The position numbers and the translations under genes were made by a program. Below, in pieces: positions 33,767-42,105 of a DNA stretch of 64,000 bases. The notes under the pieces were generated by a model. It did no database searches. It was not told the DNA's origin and saw nothing but the letters and a program-made list of their open reading frames with translations. Source of the DNA: Halolamina sediminis (GTDB lineage: Archaea > Halobacteriota > Halobacteria > Halobacteriales > Haloferacaceae); the NCBI RefSeq assembly GCF_001282785.1, contig NZ_CVUA01000001.1:2232001-2296000 (forward strand), read 5' to 3'. Position 1 is the first letter of the stretch, and each line of letters starts with the position of its first letter.

Positions 33767-35473
33767 ATGGATATCGGAATCGTCGGGAGCGGCCCCGCCG
33801 TCGACGCGATCGAGGCGGCGATGGACGATCTCGACGCGCGGGTGATCGAGGCCGGCAGCGACGAGTTCGCCGACGTGGGGCTCTGTTTCGTCGTCGGCGC
33901 CGCCGGCGCGGACGCGTTCGGCACCGCCGCCGACAGTGACGCGCTGGACCGGTGGGTCGCCGTCGAGATCGGCGGCGTCGGCGGCCACGCCGTCGACGCG
34001 GTCGACGCCGCCGTCTCGGCGTTCACGCCCGCCTCGGGCTGCTACCGCTGTCTGGAGCGCCGCGTCGCCGCGACAGCCGAGGGAGACGATCGGTCCGCGC
34101 CCACCAGCGCCGTGCGCTACGCGGGCGCGGTCGCCGGCCGTCGGGCGACGAGGCTGCTGACCGGCGAGGATCTGGGCGGCACGGTCGTCGAGGTCGGCGA
34201 GGCCGACGTGCAACGCCGGTTCCAGCCGGTCCCGTACTGTCGCTGCGCCGGCGGGCGGGACCGCACGCTCTCGCTGTCCTTCCGGGAGACCGACCTCGAC
34301 GACGCCGTCGGTCGGGCCGAGATCGCCGTCGACGACCGCGTCGGCCTCGTCGAGCAGGTGGGCGAACAGGCGTCGTTCCCCCTCCCATACTACCTCGCGT
34401 CGATCGCGGGAACGGAGGGGTTCTCCGACGCGAGCGCCGCGCCCTTCGCCGCCGGTGCGGCTGCGGACTGGAACGAGGCGTACATGAAGGCGCTGGGCGA
34501 GGGACTGGAGCGCTACGCGGCCGGCGTCTACCGCAACGCGGAGTTCCGGCACGCGCCAGCAACAACGCTCGACGACGCCGTGTTCCCGACGCGCTTCGTC
34601 ACGAGCGACGGCTACGACCCGGACCCCGACGCCGAGCGCCCGTGGCTGCCGGGGTTGGATCTCGTCGAGGAGTCGGGCGTCTGGCTCCCCGCCGAGATCG
34701 TCCAGTACCCCCCGCCCGAGCGGCGGATCAAGCCGCCAATCACCACCGGGCTCGGCCTCGGGAGCTCGACCGTCGAGGCGGTGATCTCGGGGCTCTCGGA
34801 GGTGATCGAACGCGACGCGACGATGCTCGCGTGGTACTCCGACTACGAGCCGCTGGGGCTGGCCGTCGACGACGAGCGCGTCCGCGAACTCGAGAAGCGT
34901 GCTCGTGCCGAGGCGCTCTCGGTCTCGGTCACGCTGCTCACGCAGGACGTCGACGTGCCGGTCGTCGCCGCGACAGTCCACCGCGACGGGGAGTGGCCGC
35001 GGTTCGCCGCCGGCTCCGGGGCGGCACTCGATCCCGTCGACGCCGCGACCGGCGCGCTCGCGGAGGCGCTCCAGAACTGGATCGAACTCCGGGACATGGG
35101 GCCCGAACAGGCGGGCGAGGAGGGCGGCGCCATCGGCGAGTACGCCGACTTCCCCGACCGCGCTCGCGAGCTCACACACCCCGAGACGACTGTGCCGGCC
35201 GACTCGGTCGCCGACGAGGCTGCGGAGCTCTCGGGCGAAGCAGCACTCGACGCCCTCGTCGAGCGCGTCGACGACGCCGGGCTCACGCCGTACGCTGCCC
35301 GGACGACGACCCGCGACGTGGCCGCGCTGGGGTTCGAGGGTGTTCGCGTCGTGATCCCCGAGGCACAGCCGCTGTTCACCGGCGAGCCGTTCTTCGGCGA
35401 CCGGCTGGGGCGCGTGGCGGCGTCGATGGGGTACGAGGCGCGGCCGGAGCGGGCGTATCACCCGTTCCCGTGA
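33767..35473 (+). CDS. YcaO-domain protein with N-terminal Cys-pair domain
   Basis: 568 residues. The N-terminal 230 residues resemble the reduced E1/ThiF-like partner domain of TOMM cyclodehydratases, with a Cys tetrad (C92, C95 in SGCYRCLE; C158, C160 in PYCRC) likely binding zinc. The YcaO domain follows: WNEAYMKALGEGLERYA, GLGLGSSTVEAVISGLSEVIERDA (ATP site) and ALAEALQNWIE. YcaO enzymes use ATP to activate peptide amides for azoline or thioamide formation. The protein ends ERAYHPFP, reminiscent of the Pro-rich C-terminus of cyclodehydratases. No precursor peptide or dehydrogenase is nearby, so substrate is unknown. Confidence 0.8.
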   Translation: MDIGIVGSGPAVDAIEAAMDDLDARVIEAGSDEFADVGLCFVVGAAGADAFGTAADSDALDRWVAVEIGGVGGHAVDAVDAAVSAFTPASGCYRCLERRVAATAEGDDRSAPTSAVRYAGAVAGRRATRLLTGEDLGGTVVEVGEADVQRRFQPVPYCRCAGGRDRTLSLSFRETDLDDAVGRAEIAVDDRVGLVEQVGEQASFPLPYYLASIAGTEGFSDASAAPFAAGAAADWNEAYMKALGEGLERYAAGVYRNAEFRHAPATTLDDAVFPTRFVTSDGYDPDPDAERPWLPGLDLVEESGVWLPAEIVQYPPPERRIKPPITTGLGLGSSTVEAVISGLSEVIERDATMLAWYSDYEPLGLAVDDERVRELEKRARAEALSVSVTLLTQDVDVPVVAATVHRDGEWPRFAAGSGAALDPVDAATGALAEALQNWIELRDMGPEQAGEEGGAIGEYADFPDRARELTHPETTVPADSVADEAAELSGEAALDALVERVDDAGLTPYAARTTTRDVAALGFEGVRVVIPEAQPLFTGEPFFGDRLGRVAASMGYEARPERAYHPFP

Positions 35474-35503
35474 ACTGACTGGGCCCACCCCGGGCCGGAG
35501 GCG

Positions 35504-35749
35504 TCAGTCGACGAGCGCGAGCACGACGAGACCGAGGACCAAACTTCCCACGGCAAACACGCCCGTCACGACGCCGTCCAGTCGTGGTTCGGCCCCCCCA
35601 TGGGCGAGTCCGGTCTGGAGGAGAACGCTCGTGAGACCGCCGAGGAGCACGAACACGGGGGACAGCAGTTTCGCCCGAAGAGAACGGTTCCACTCGCTCC
35701 AATCCGTCCGGAGGAGGCGGACAGCGAGCTTTCGTCGCGTGGAGGACAT
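35504..35749 (-). CDS. Small two-span membrane protein
   Basis: 81 residues, convergent with the YcaO gene. Basic N-terminus (MSSTRRKLAVRLLRTDWSEW), then two hydrophobic segments (LLSPVFVLLGGLTSVLLQTGLA and GVFAVGSLVLGLVVLALV). An upstream ATG adds eight residues but would sit in the TATA-like ATTTTTGTG (35773-35781), so the ATG at 35749 is chosen as leaderless. Function unknown. Confidence 0.6.
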   Translation of the reverse strand: MSSTRRKLAVRLLRTDWSEWNRSLRAKLLSPVFVLLGGLTSVLLQTGLAHGGAEPRLDGVVTGVFAVGSLVLGLVVLALVD

Positions 35750-35797
35750 ACTGCGAACTGATCGTCCCGTCACAAAAATCGGTCGAACGCTTACTCG

Positions 35798-36817
35798 CTA
35801 TAGCAGTACGTCCTTTACGTCGGCCTCACCCGCCCGCCGGACCACCGCACGAACGGGCTCCTCCGCGCCGGCGAGGTTGTCCGAGTCGCCGTCGAGCGTG
35901 AGCAGTTTCGCGGGTCTGCCTTCCTCGATCAGGCCGTACTCCTTCCCCGCCAGCTCGGCGCCGTTTTTCGTCGCCATCCGGAGCACCTCGGTCGCGCTCA
36001 CGTCGGCCAGCTTGGCGGCGAACTCCATCTCGCGGAACATCGACGGCGAGTTCAGCATCACGTTGTCCGTCCCGAGCGCGACGGTCGTCCGCTCGACCAG
36101 TTCGCGGATCGGGGCGACGCCGACGTTCGTGACGAGGTTCGAACGCGGGCAGACCACCACCGGTAGCTCCTCGCGTTCGATGCGGTCGAAATGCTCGTCT
36201 CCGGGGTGGACAACGTGGACCAGGAACGCGGGATCGAGATCCATCGCGGGTGTGAGATCGTGGGGGTCGCGCTCGCCGGCGTGGATCGCGAACGGCTTGC
36301 CCGCCGCCCGGCAGGCCTTCCGGAGGTCACCGAACTCGCTGTCACGGGCGCCGCTGGCGCCGAACCCGTCGGCGGCCCGCATCGCGTCGGCGCTCTCACG
36401 GCCGAAGATCACGGGGTCGATCTCGCGGTCGGCCAGCGCGTCGCGGATCGCCTCGACGCCCTCGACGCCGCCCTCGCGGAACTCCAGGAACGCCGCGGTG
36501 CCGGAGTCCTCCATGAACCGGAGGCTCCGAGCCATCGCGTCGACTTTCTCTTCGCGGCTGGCCTGCCGGAGGAGGCGGTGTTTGAGTCCGTCCGGCGGCG
36601 CGACCAGCTCGTCCAGCGAGAGGCCGCCGCCGGCCTCCTTCGCGATCGAGTCGCCGATGTGGGTGTGTGCGTTGACGAACGCCGGGAGCACGATGTCGGT
36701 CGAGTCGGTCCGGGCCGCTTCCACCGCCGCAATCTCGCCGTTCTCGACGATCACCCGCCCCTCGATGGGGTCGAACGACTCGCCCCGGAGGATCGTCCCT
36801 TCGAGCGTGGTAGCCAT
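35798..36817 (-). CDS. Amidohydrolase-family protein
   Basis: 339 residues. The metal-binding H-x-H is in FVNAHTHIGDS (H51, H53). AIHAGERDPHDL, HVVHPGDEHF and LGTDNVMLNSP supply later His and Asp ligands, as in cytosine deaminase/ATZ-type amidohydrolases. Substrate unknown; purine or pyrimidine deamination is one possibility. The ATG at 36817 is chosen; a 50-residue upstream extension is Arg/Pro-rich. The 36818-37079 gap holds no gene I can support. Confidence 0.8.
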   Translation of the reverse strand: MATTLEGTILRGESFDPIEGRVIVENGEIAAVEAARTDSTDIVLPAFVNAHTHIGDSIAKEAGGGLSLDELVAPPDGLKHRLLRQASREEKVDAMARSLRFMEDSGTAAFLEFREGGVEGVEAIRDALADREIDPVIFGRESADAMRAADGFGASGARDSEFGDLRKACRAAGKPFAIHAGERDPHDLTPAMDLDPAFLVHVVHPGDEHFDRIEREELPVVVCPRSNLVTNVGVAPIRELVERTTVALGTDNVMLNSPSMFREMEFAAKLADVSATEVLRMATKNGAELAGKEYGLIEEGRPAKLLTLDGDSDNLAGAEEPVRAVVRRAGEADVKDVLL

Positions 36818-37079
36818 ACCGGTGCGTGGATCCCGGGGGGCATGAACGCGACGCCACGCGGTCGTCGACCCGCGGACGGTTCTGGCGAAGGGTAACGGCC
36901 TTCCGCGCTCGGCGGCTACCGTCGAGTGGCCGATGACGACGGCACCGGGCCGAGCCGGACTCGGCATCCGGCGACGACGAGCCCTATGAGTGCCGAGGCC
37001 AGCTTTCTGAGCCCGGATTATCGCGAGGCGGCGGGAGGTCGGGGAGCCGTGTCTGGGACCGCCAAAGAGAGAGTCAGCC

Positions 37080-37859
37080 TCAGACGGGGGCGTTGAGGGC
37101 GCCGAAGAACACCTGCCAGGCGAGCAGTGACTTCGCGACGAGGCTGAGGACGATGTAGGTCTTCTCGCCGAAGAGGTAGTCCTGCCACTTCCAGGTTTCG
37201 CGGTACTGCAGCACCATGTTGATCGCGAACAGGTTGAAGAACACGAACAGGCTGGCGTAGATCAGTAACACGAAGTCCGGCGGCCCGCCGCCGTCGCTCC
37301 CGAGTACGGTGGCCACGATGGTGATGGCGATGACGACCCAGGGGACGAGACCCGCGAAGGAGCCGACGAGGTAGGCCGTCCAGTCGGTTGTCGTCGTGGT
37401 TTGGTTGTGCAGTTCCATCATGAGCCCCATGAGGTTCATCACGGCGACCAGCGAGAACAGCGCCACGAGGGTCCCGAGGTCCCAGACGCCCGCGAGCATC
37501 GCGATGACGACGATCATCACGGACGCGCTGATCGCGTACTCGTACCAGCGGTACGGGTTCATGCCGCGTTTCAGGTACGACACGTAGGAGTTGTACAGCA
37601 CTGTCGCGATGAGGAGATGGGCGAGCGCCGACAGCAGCAGGAACGCGGCGACGAGGTACGACAGTTGGATCGTCGTCCAGGGTTCGAGGACGGGTGTGAG
37701 GCGCTGGGTGCCCGCCTGAAACTCGAGACTGGTGACGGTGATGGTCCACTTGAGCGAGGTGCTCAGGTAGATCATCAGCGCACCCTGGACGAAATGCAGG
37801 ACCGCCATCACGGCGTTGAACTGGCGGAGTCGTCGGTACGGTGTGTCGGATGTGGACAT
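37080..37859 (-). CDS. Heliorhodopsin
   Basis: 259 residues, seven membrane helices. The retinal Schiff-base lysine is in helix 7 (VLSLVAKSLLAWQVF, K243). The counterion glutamate sits in NPYRWYEYAISASVM (E107), and conserved His occurs at H22 (VLHFV) and H81 (LAHLL). These match heliorhodopsins, which have inverted topology and no established transport in most members. A longer frame of 21 residues upstream overlaps the promoter, so the ATG at 37859 is used. No carotenoid gene is adjacent. Role in light sensing is not proven. Confidence 0.92.
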   Translation of the reverse strand: MSTSDTPYRRLRQFNAVMAVLHFVQGALMIYLSTSLKWTITVTSLEFQAGTQRLTPVLEPWTTIQLSYLVAAFLLLSALAHLLIATVLYNSYVSYLKRGMNPYRWYEYAISASVMIVVIAMLAGVWDLGTLVALFSLVAVMNLMGLMMELHNQTTTTTDWTAYLVGSFAGLVPWVVIAITIVATVLGSDGGGPPDFVLLIYASLFVFFNLFAINMVLQYRETWKWQDYLFGEKTYIVLSLVAKSLLAWQVFFGALNAPV

Positions 37860-38153
37860 ACCCCTAATTTGACCCGGGCCGTTATGAGGATATGTGTTCT
37901 GCCAACATTTTGACGACGGCAATATTCAGAACGGGTCCTCGGAGGGCGAGGTGTGCCGAGAGCGCCGGGGCCGAGGCCATCCCGAAGGCGCTGGGCGAGC
38001 GGACCGGGGGGTCGTGGCCACGACACCTCCATCTCCTCGTCCGCGATTGTTGACTCGGACACACCTAACCTATCAATGCGCAGTAAAAAGCAGCGTTTTC
38101 CAGTTGTCGATCGGTTGGCAGCCGCTGCGGACACGCTGGGGACCCGGTTGGGG

Positions 38154-39443
38154 CTATTTAGCGTCGGCGCCATCGGCCGTCGACGGCGCCTCCACTGCGC
38201 GGGCTGTCGCGGTGAATCCGGCGTCGCGGAGCCGTTCGACGAGAGGGGCGCCGATGCCCGAGGCGGGCGTGAGCACGCCGCCGTCCAGCGGCGAGTCGAC
38301 GTCGCCGCGGACGAGACAGACCGCGGACTCGCCGAGCATCCGTGCGGCCGCGCCGTAGCCTGGGTCGAGGTCGGTGCCGAACTCGGCCACGACGCTGAAC
38401 GGGCCGTCCCGGGCCGTCCCACGGCCGAGGACGGACACCGTGAAGTGGCCGTTCTCGATCTGTTCGGTGCTCGGCCCCTCGCCCGGATCCGGGAACAGAA
38501 ACCGCTGGACGGCGCGCCGCGCCGGACCCACGGACATCGCCGCCGTAAACAGCCCCAGACCGCCGGCGAGAAGCGTCGCACCCGCCGCGCCGCGCAGCCC
38601 GGAGCCGGTGGCGACGACCTCCGTACAGCGGAACTCCCGCCCCCAGGGGTAGCCCAGTAGGGCGTTACTGCGTCGGACCACGCGTTCGTTCACCTGCGCC
38701 ATCGGCGACGGCGCAGTCCAGACCGACCGGATCGAGTCGTGCCGTGGTAAGCGGGCGCCGCCGAGATCGACGCCGTCGCGCTCGCCGGCCGGCGCCAGCG
38801 AGTAGGGGTTCCGGAGCGTCTCCCGAGCCAGCGGATCGTTCGCCGCCGCCTCGAACACCGCGGCCATGCTCGCCAGGGTGCCGCCACTCACACCGCCGCT
38901 GGCGTCGTCGACTGAGATGCGGACCGTCTCACACGGCGCGTCGAACGCCTCGAGCGCGTAGGACTGTGCGAGCAGGGTGCCGCTGTCTGCGGGCACGGAG
39001 TCGAACCCACAGCTATGGACGATCCGCGTCTCGGCGTCGACCGCCGCCTCGTGGTAGCGGTCGATCATCTCACGGATCCAGTTCACTTCGCCAGTCAGGT
39101 CGCAGTAGTCGGTTCCGGCTTCGACGCATGCCGCGACCAGAGGCGTGCCGTATCGCGTGTACGGCCCGACGGTCGTACAGACGACGCGGGTGCGCCGGGC
39201 GATCGCTTGGAGGCTCGCTGGCTCCGTCGCGTCGCCGACGACCGTCGGGACGTCGTCCCACGCCTCGCTCCCGTCGGCGAGGTCGGCCGCGACCGACGCC
39301 AGCCGGTCGGGATTCCGCCCGCCGAGCGCCAGCGAGAGCGTCTCCGGCGTGTACTGCTCCGTGAGATACTCGGCCGTCAAGCGACCGGCGAACCCAGTCG
39401 CTCCCCACACGACGAGATCGTACTGTCGGGAATCAGCTGCCAT
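38154..39443 (-). CDS. Saccharopine dehydrogenase-like / trans-acting enoyl reductase-like protein
   Basis: 429 residues. The Rossmann strand (DLVVWGATGFAGRLTAEYL) binds NAD(P). VCTTVGPYTRYGTPLVAACVEAGTDYCDLTGE and HSCGFDSVPADSG are family hallmarks of the saccharopine dehydrogenase-like group that includes mycobacterial trans-acting enoyl reductases. In haloarchaea it could reduce isoprenoid or lipid chains, which is inference. The 37860-38153 gap between this gene and heliorhodopsin has only promoter-like sequence. Confidence 0.82.
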   Translation of the reverse strand: MAADSRQYDLVVWGATGFAGRLTAEYLTEQYTPETLSLALGGRNPDRLASVAADLADGSEAWDDVPTVVGDATEPASLQAIARRTRVVCTTVGPYTRYGTPLVAACVEAGTDYCDLTGEVNWIREMIDRYHEAAVDAETRIVHSCGFDSVPADSGTLLAQSYALEAFDAPCETVRISVDDASGGVSGGTLASMAAVFEAAANDPLARETLRNPYSLAPAGERDGVDLGGARLPRHDSIRSVWTAPSPMAQVNERVVRRSNALLGYPWGREFRCTEVVATGSGLRGAAGATLLAGGLGLFTAAMSVGPARRAVQRFLFPDPGEGPSTEQIENGHFTVSVLGRGTARDGPFSVVAEFGTDLDPGYGAAARMLGESAVCLVRGDVDSPLDGGVLTPASGIGAPLVERLRDAGFTATARAVEAPSTADGADAK

Positions 39444-39534
39444 TTGTCCCCGTTATGCCCCCGAGAGGAAAACAGGCAGGGCCCTTCGGATTGAGCTGTC
39501 GCCGGTCGGTCCGGCAGACGGCCATCGACGCCGG

Positions 39535-39754
39535 CGGTGAGGCGGGCAGCCCTACGAGAGTCGGTCGTCGACGCCGTCGGGAGCGACACGAACTCTTCAC
39601 AGTACCGCGAGGCCGCGGCGGGGACCCCCGACTTCTCGGAGGCGACGATGGAGTCGATCCCCTGTCGGGCGAGTGAACGGACGCAGGTGTAACTCGCCGC
39701 GTCGTGCCCGGTAGGTATCAGGGCGCGCTCGCCCGTTCGGAGGCTGTCTGGCAT
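39535..39754 (-). pseudogene. Truncated ATP-grasp (carboxylate-amine ligase-like) gene, 5' part
   Basis: The first ~57 codons (MPDSLRTGERALIPTGHDAASY..., then LARQGIDSIVASEKSGVP and SRYCEEFVSLP) are like the N-terminal domain of haloarchaeal ATP-grasp ligases. Full-length ATP-grasp proteins exceed 350 residues. Here the similarity ends and the frame runs on into the start of the gene at 39443. The downstream part is absent, so this looks like a deletion remnant. A TATA-like GTATACTAA remains upstream. Confidence 0.45.
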
Positions 39755-39954
39755 CTCGATACCGCCGACTTGGCCCCCCGCCGCGATTAGTATACACGAG
39801 CAAACGCGAAGGAGCCGCATACTGCCCGTGCCGTCGATGCCACGCCCACGGCCGGATAGCTCTCCCTACTGTCTCGCGGGCGGGTCCGGGCTACGCGGGC
39901 GTCGGCCGACGACGGGCCGGGCGAAGGATCGCTCCGGAAAACTCGCTGGCTGCG

Positions 39955-40629
39955 TTACTGGCTCGGCGTCGCCGTTCCCTCGGTCGTCTCCGAGTAGGCG
40001 ACCTCGGTGCCGGAGGCGACGGGCTGGAGGAGGTACTTCCCCGTCTGGCCCCGCTTGACCGGCGTGAAGTCGGCGGTGAACGTCGTGCGCTGGCCCTCGC
40101 GGATCTCGAAGCGCTCCTTGAACTGCAGCGGCGCCTCGCCGGGCGTCCCCACGTCTGCGTTCCCGCCGTCGGCGAGCGTCGCGTCGACGCCCGAGACGTC
40201 GAGCTGGAGGTACGCGTACGTGCCCACCTCGAGTTCGCGTTCGTCGACCAGCGAGCTCTCCCCGTTCTGGAGCTGGACGAGGTCGGCCTCCTGCGGCTCG
40301 TCGTACTCGTAGTACGTGCGCTCGTCGCTCTGATCGACATCCGCCTCGTCCTGCTGCTCGACGCCGCCCTCATCGGTGGCGGCGGTGTTGACGGTGGTGG
40401 ACGTACCCGCCTCGGATTCCGTGTTCTCGGCCTCTTTCACCCAGAACCCCTGGATACTGACGACACAGGACTCGAAGTCCGAGATGTCGCCCGGCGCGTC
40501 CTTCACTTGCGTCGCGAGCGTGCCCGTTCCGGCACTGCCCGAACAGCCAGCCAGTCCCGTGATACCTGCGAGGCCGATCGCACCCGCCGCTCGGAGATAC
40601 GTTCGCCGCGATGTCGTTGTGTCACTCAT
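39955..40629 (-). CDS. DUF4382 domain lipoprotein
   Basis: 224 residues. Tat lipoprotein signal: SRRTYLRAAGAIGLAGITGLAGC. DUF4382 features include QVKDAPGDISDFESCVVSIQGFWV, LVDERELEVGTYAYLQLDV and VKRGQTGKYLLQPVASG. An acidic low-complexity insert (about residues 70-115) is typical of haloarchaeal surface proteins. It is anchored outside the cell; function unknown. Confidence 0.75.
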   Translation of the reverse strand: MSDTTTSRRTYLRAAGAIGLAGITGLAGCSGSAGTGTLATQVKDAPGDISDFESCVVSIQGFWVKEAENTESEAGTSTTVNTAATDEGGVEQQDEADVDQSDERTYYEYDEPQEADLVQLQNGESSLVDERELEVGTYAYLQLDVSGVDATLADGGNADVGTPGEAPLQFKERFEIREGQRTTFTADFTPVKRGQTGKYLLQPVASGTEVAYSETTEGTATPSQ

Positions 40630-40968
40630 GCACTCGACAGGAGCGGCTGGACGGGGGTAAACCGGGGAGATACTCCGGCCGAGTTTGGATCGGTTTCACC
40701 CCGATTAATCGCCGGTTCGAGCGAGATAACCGCAAGACGCGTGTGGGTCCGTCTCACGTTCGGGGGCTGTGGGGTGTTGTCGGCCCTCAGATAGCCCCGC
40801 GCGTCGTGCGCCGCGAGTGGCCAATTACCTCGGTCGACCCCCACCCCAGCCGACGCGATTCGTGGCTCGATCCGCCGACGTGACCGGGCGGGGTGGCGGC
40901 AGTCTGTCGACTGGACGCAGTGAATTTTTATATCCCTCCGGCGGAGAGAGTGATTGTGAAAGACACAC
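40630..40968. other. Intergenic region with livH promoter
   Basis: 339 nt without a gene. Near its right end a TATA-like TTTTTATATCCC (40923-40934) lies about 40 nt before the livH ATG, implying a UTR of about 13 nt. A T-arm-like GGTTCGAGC near 40711 is not part of a foldable tRNA. Nothing else recognised. Confidence 0.5.
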
Positions 40969-42105
40969 ATGGTATCTTCTGATGAGTACAGCGCTGTCGG
41001 CCGGACACTGCTCGAACGGCCCGCAGTGGCCGCGCTGGGGCTCGTGATCGGCTACCTCCTCATCGATCTCGTTGCCAAGCTGGCCGGCGTCGAGGTCGGC
41101 GCCGGCGGCGTCCATCTCCTCGGTGGGTCGACCCCGGTCTCACAGGTCGGCCGGTACGTGCTGGACGGGCTGATCGTCGGGCTCGTGATCGGGCTGGCCG
41201 GCGTCGGACTCTCGATGACGTACAGCATCCTCAGCTTCGCGAACTTCGCCCACGGCGACTACATCACGACGGGTGCGTTCTCCGGGTGGTTCGCCGCCTA
41301 CCTGGTCGCCTTCTTCACGCTCAACGTCGACGTCCCCTTCGGCGAGGCGTTTCTCGTCACCGCGCCGTCGCTGATCTCGGTGATCAACGCCCCGCTGGCG
41401 CTGCTCGTGGGGCTCGTCGCGTCCGGCGTCATCACCGTCGCCGTGGTGCTCCTGCTCGACCGGATCGTCTACGAGCCGATGCGGGACAAGGGCGGCATCC
41501 CCCTGCTGATCGCGTCGATCGGCGTCGCGCTCGCGATGCGGTACGCGATCGTGTTCGTGTTCGGCACCAGCACCCGCGGGGTGACCGAGACGGGGTCGAT
41601 CCCCTCGGTCGACATCCCGATGGTCGACGGGTACGTCCCGCTCAACGCCCACGAAGCCACGCTCATCGTCGCCGCAGTGAGCCTGATGTTCGGCGTCCAC
41701 TTCCTCCTCCAGCGGACGAAACTCGGGAAGGCGATGCGCGCGATGGCGGACAACAAGGATCTCGCACAGGTCACGGGGATCCCCACCGAGCGCGTCGTCC
41801 GCACGACGTGGATCGTCGGCGGCGGGCTCGCGGGGATCGCCGGCTTTCTGATGGTGCTCGAACGCGGGACGCTCAACTACAACGTCGGCTGGCGGCTCCT
41901 GCTGTTGGTGTTCTCGGGCGTGATCCTCGGCGGGATCGGCAGCGTCTACGGCGCCATCGGCGGCGGGATCATCATCGGCATCGCCTCGCGGCTCTCACTG
42001 GTGTGGATCCCCTCCGACTTCGCGCGGGTCGTCGCGTTCGCCGTGATGATCCTCGTGTTGCTGTACCGGCCGTCGGGGCTGTTCAGCGGGGTGAAAACCG
42101 CATGA
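40969..42105 (+). CDS. livH: Branched-chain amino acid ABC permease LivH-type
   Basis: 378 residues, about eight to nine helices. LAGVGLSMTYSILSFANFAHGDYITTGAF and RTKLGKAMRAMADNKDLAQVTGIPTERVV (EAA-like coupling loop) are LivH signatures, with GGIGSVYGAIGGGIIIGI late. It is the first of four overlapping genes (livHMGF). Substrate is branched-chain amino acids or related organic acids. The binding protein is the convergent gene at 45122. Confidence 0.9.
   Translation: MVSSDEYSAVGRTLLERPAVAALGLVIGYLLIDLVAKLAGVEVGAGGVHLLGGSTPVSQVGRYVLDGLIVGLVIGLAGVGLSMTYSILSFANFAHGDYITTGAFSGWFAAYLVAFFTLNVDVPFGEAFLVTAPSLISVINAPLALLVGLVASGVITVAVVLLLDRIVYEPMRDKGGIPLLIASIGVALAMRYAIVFVFGTSTRGVTETGSIPSVDIPMVDGYVPLNAHEATLIVAAVSLMFGVHFLLQRTKLGKAMRAMADNKDLAQVTGIPTERVVRTTWIVGGGLAGIAGFLMVLERGTLNYNVGWRLLLLVFSGVILGGIGSVYGAIGGGIIIGIASRLSLVWIPSDFARVVAFAVMILVLLYRPSGLFSGVKTA

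Noticed and set aside
32912-35488. 858-codon minus-strand frame opposite tbsP and YcaO
   Set aside because: Antisense shadow without recognisable domains.
37894-38358. 154-codon plus-strand frame between heliorhodopsin and the reductase
   Set aside because: Runs antisense to the reductase 3' end and has low-complexity Arg/Ser/Pro content.
39377-39535. Continuation of the ATP-grasp-like frame into the reductase gene
   Set aside because: Residues no longer resemble the family and overlap the start of a clear gene at 39443.
40711-40725. T-arm-like GGTTCGAGC, possible tRNA
   Set aside because: No matching acceptor, D or anticodon stems could be built around it.
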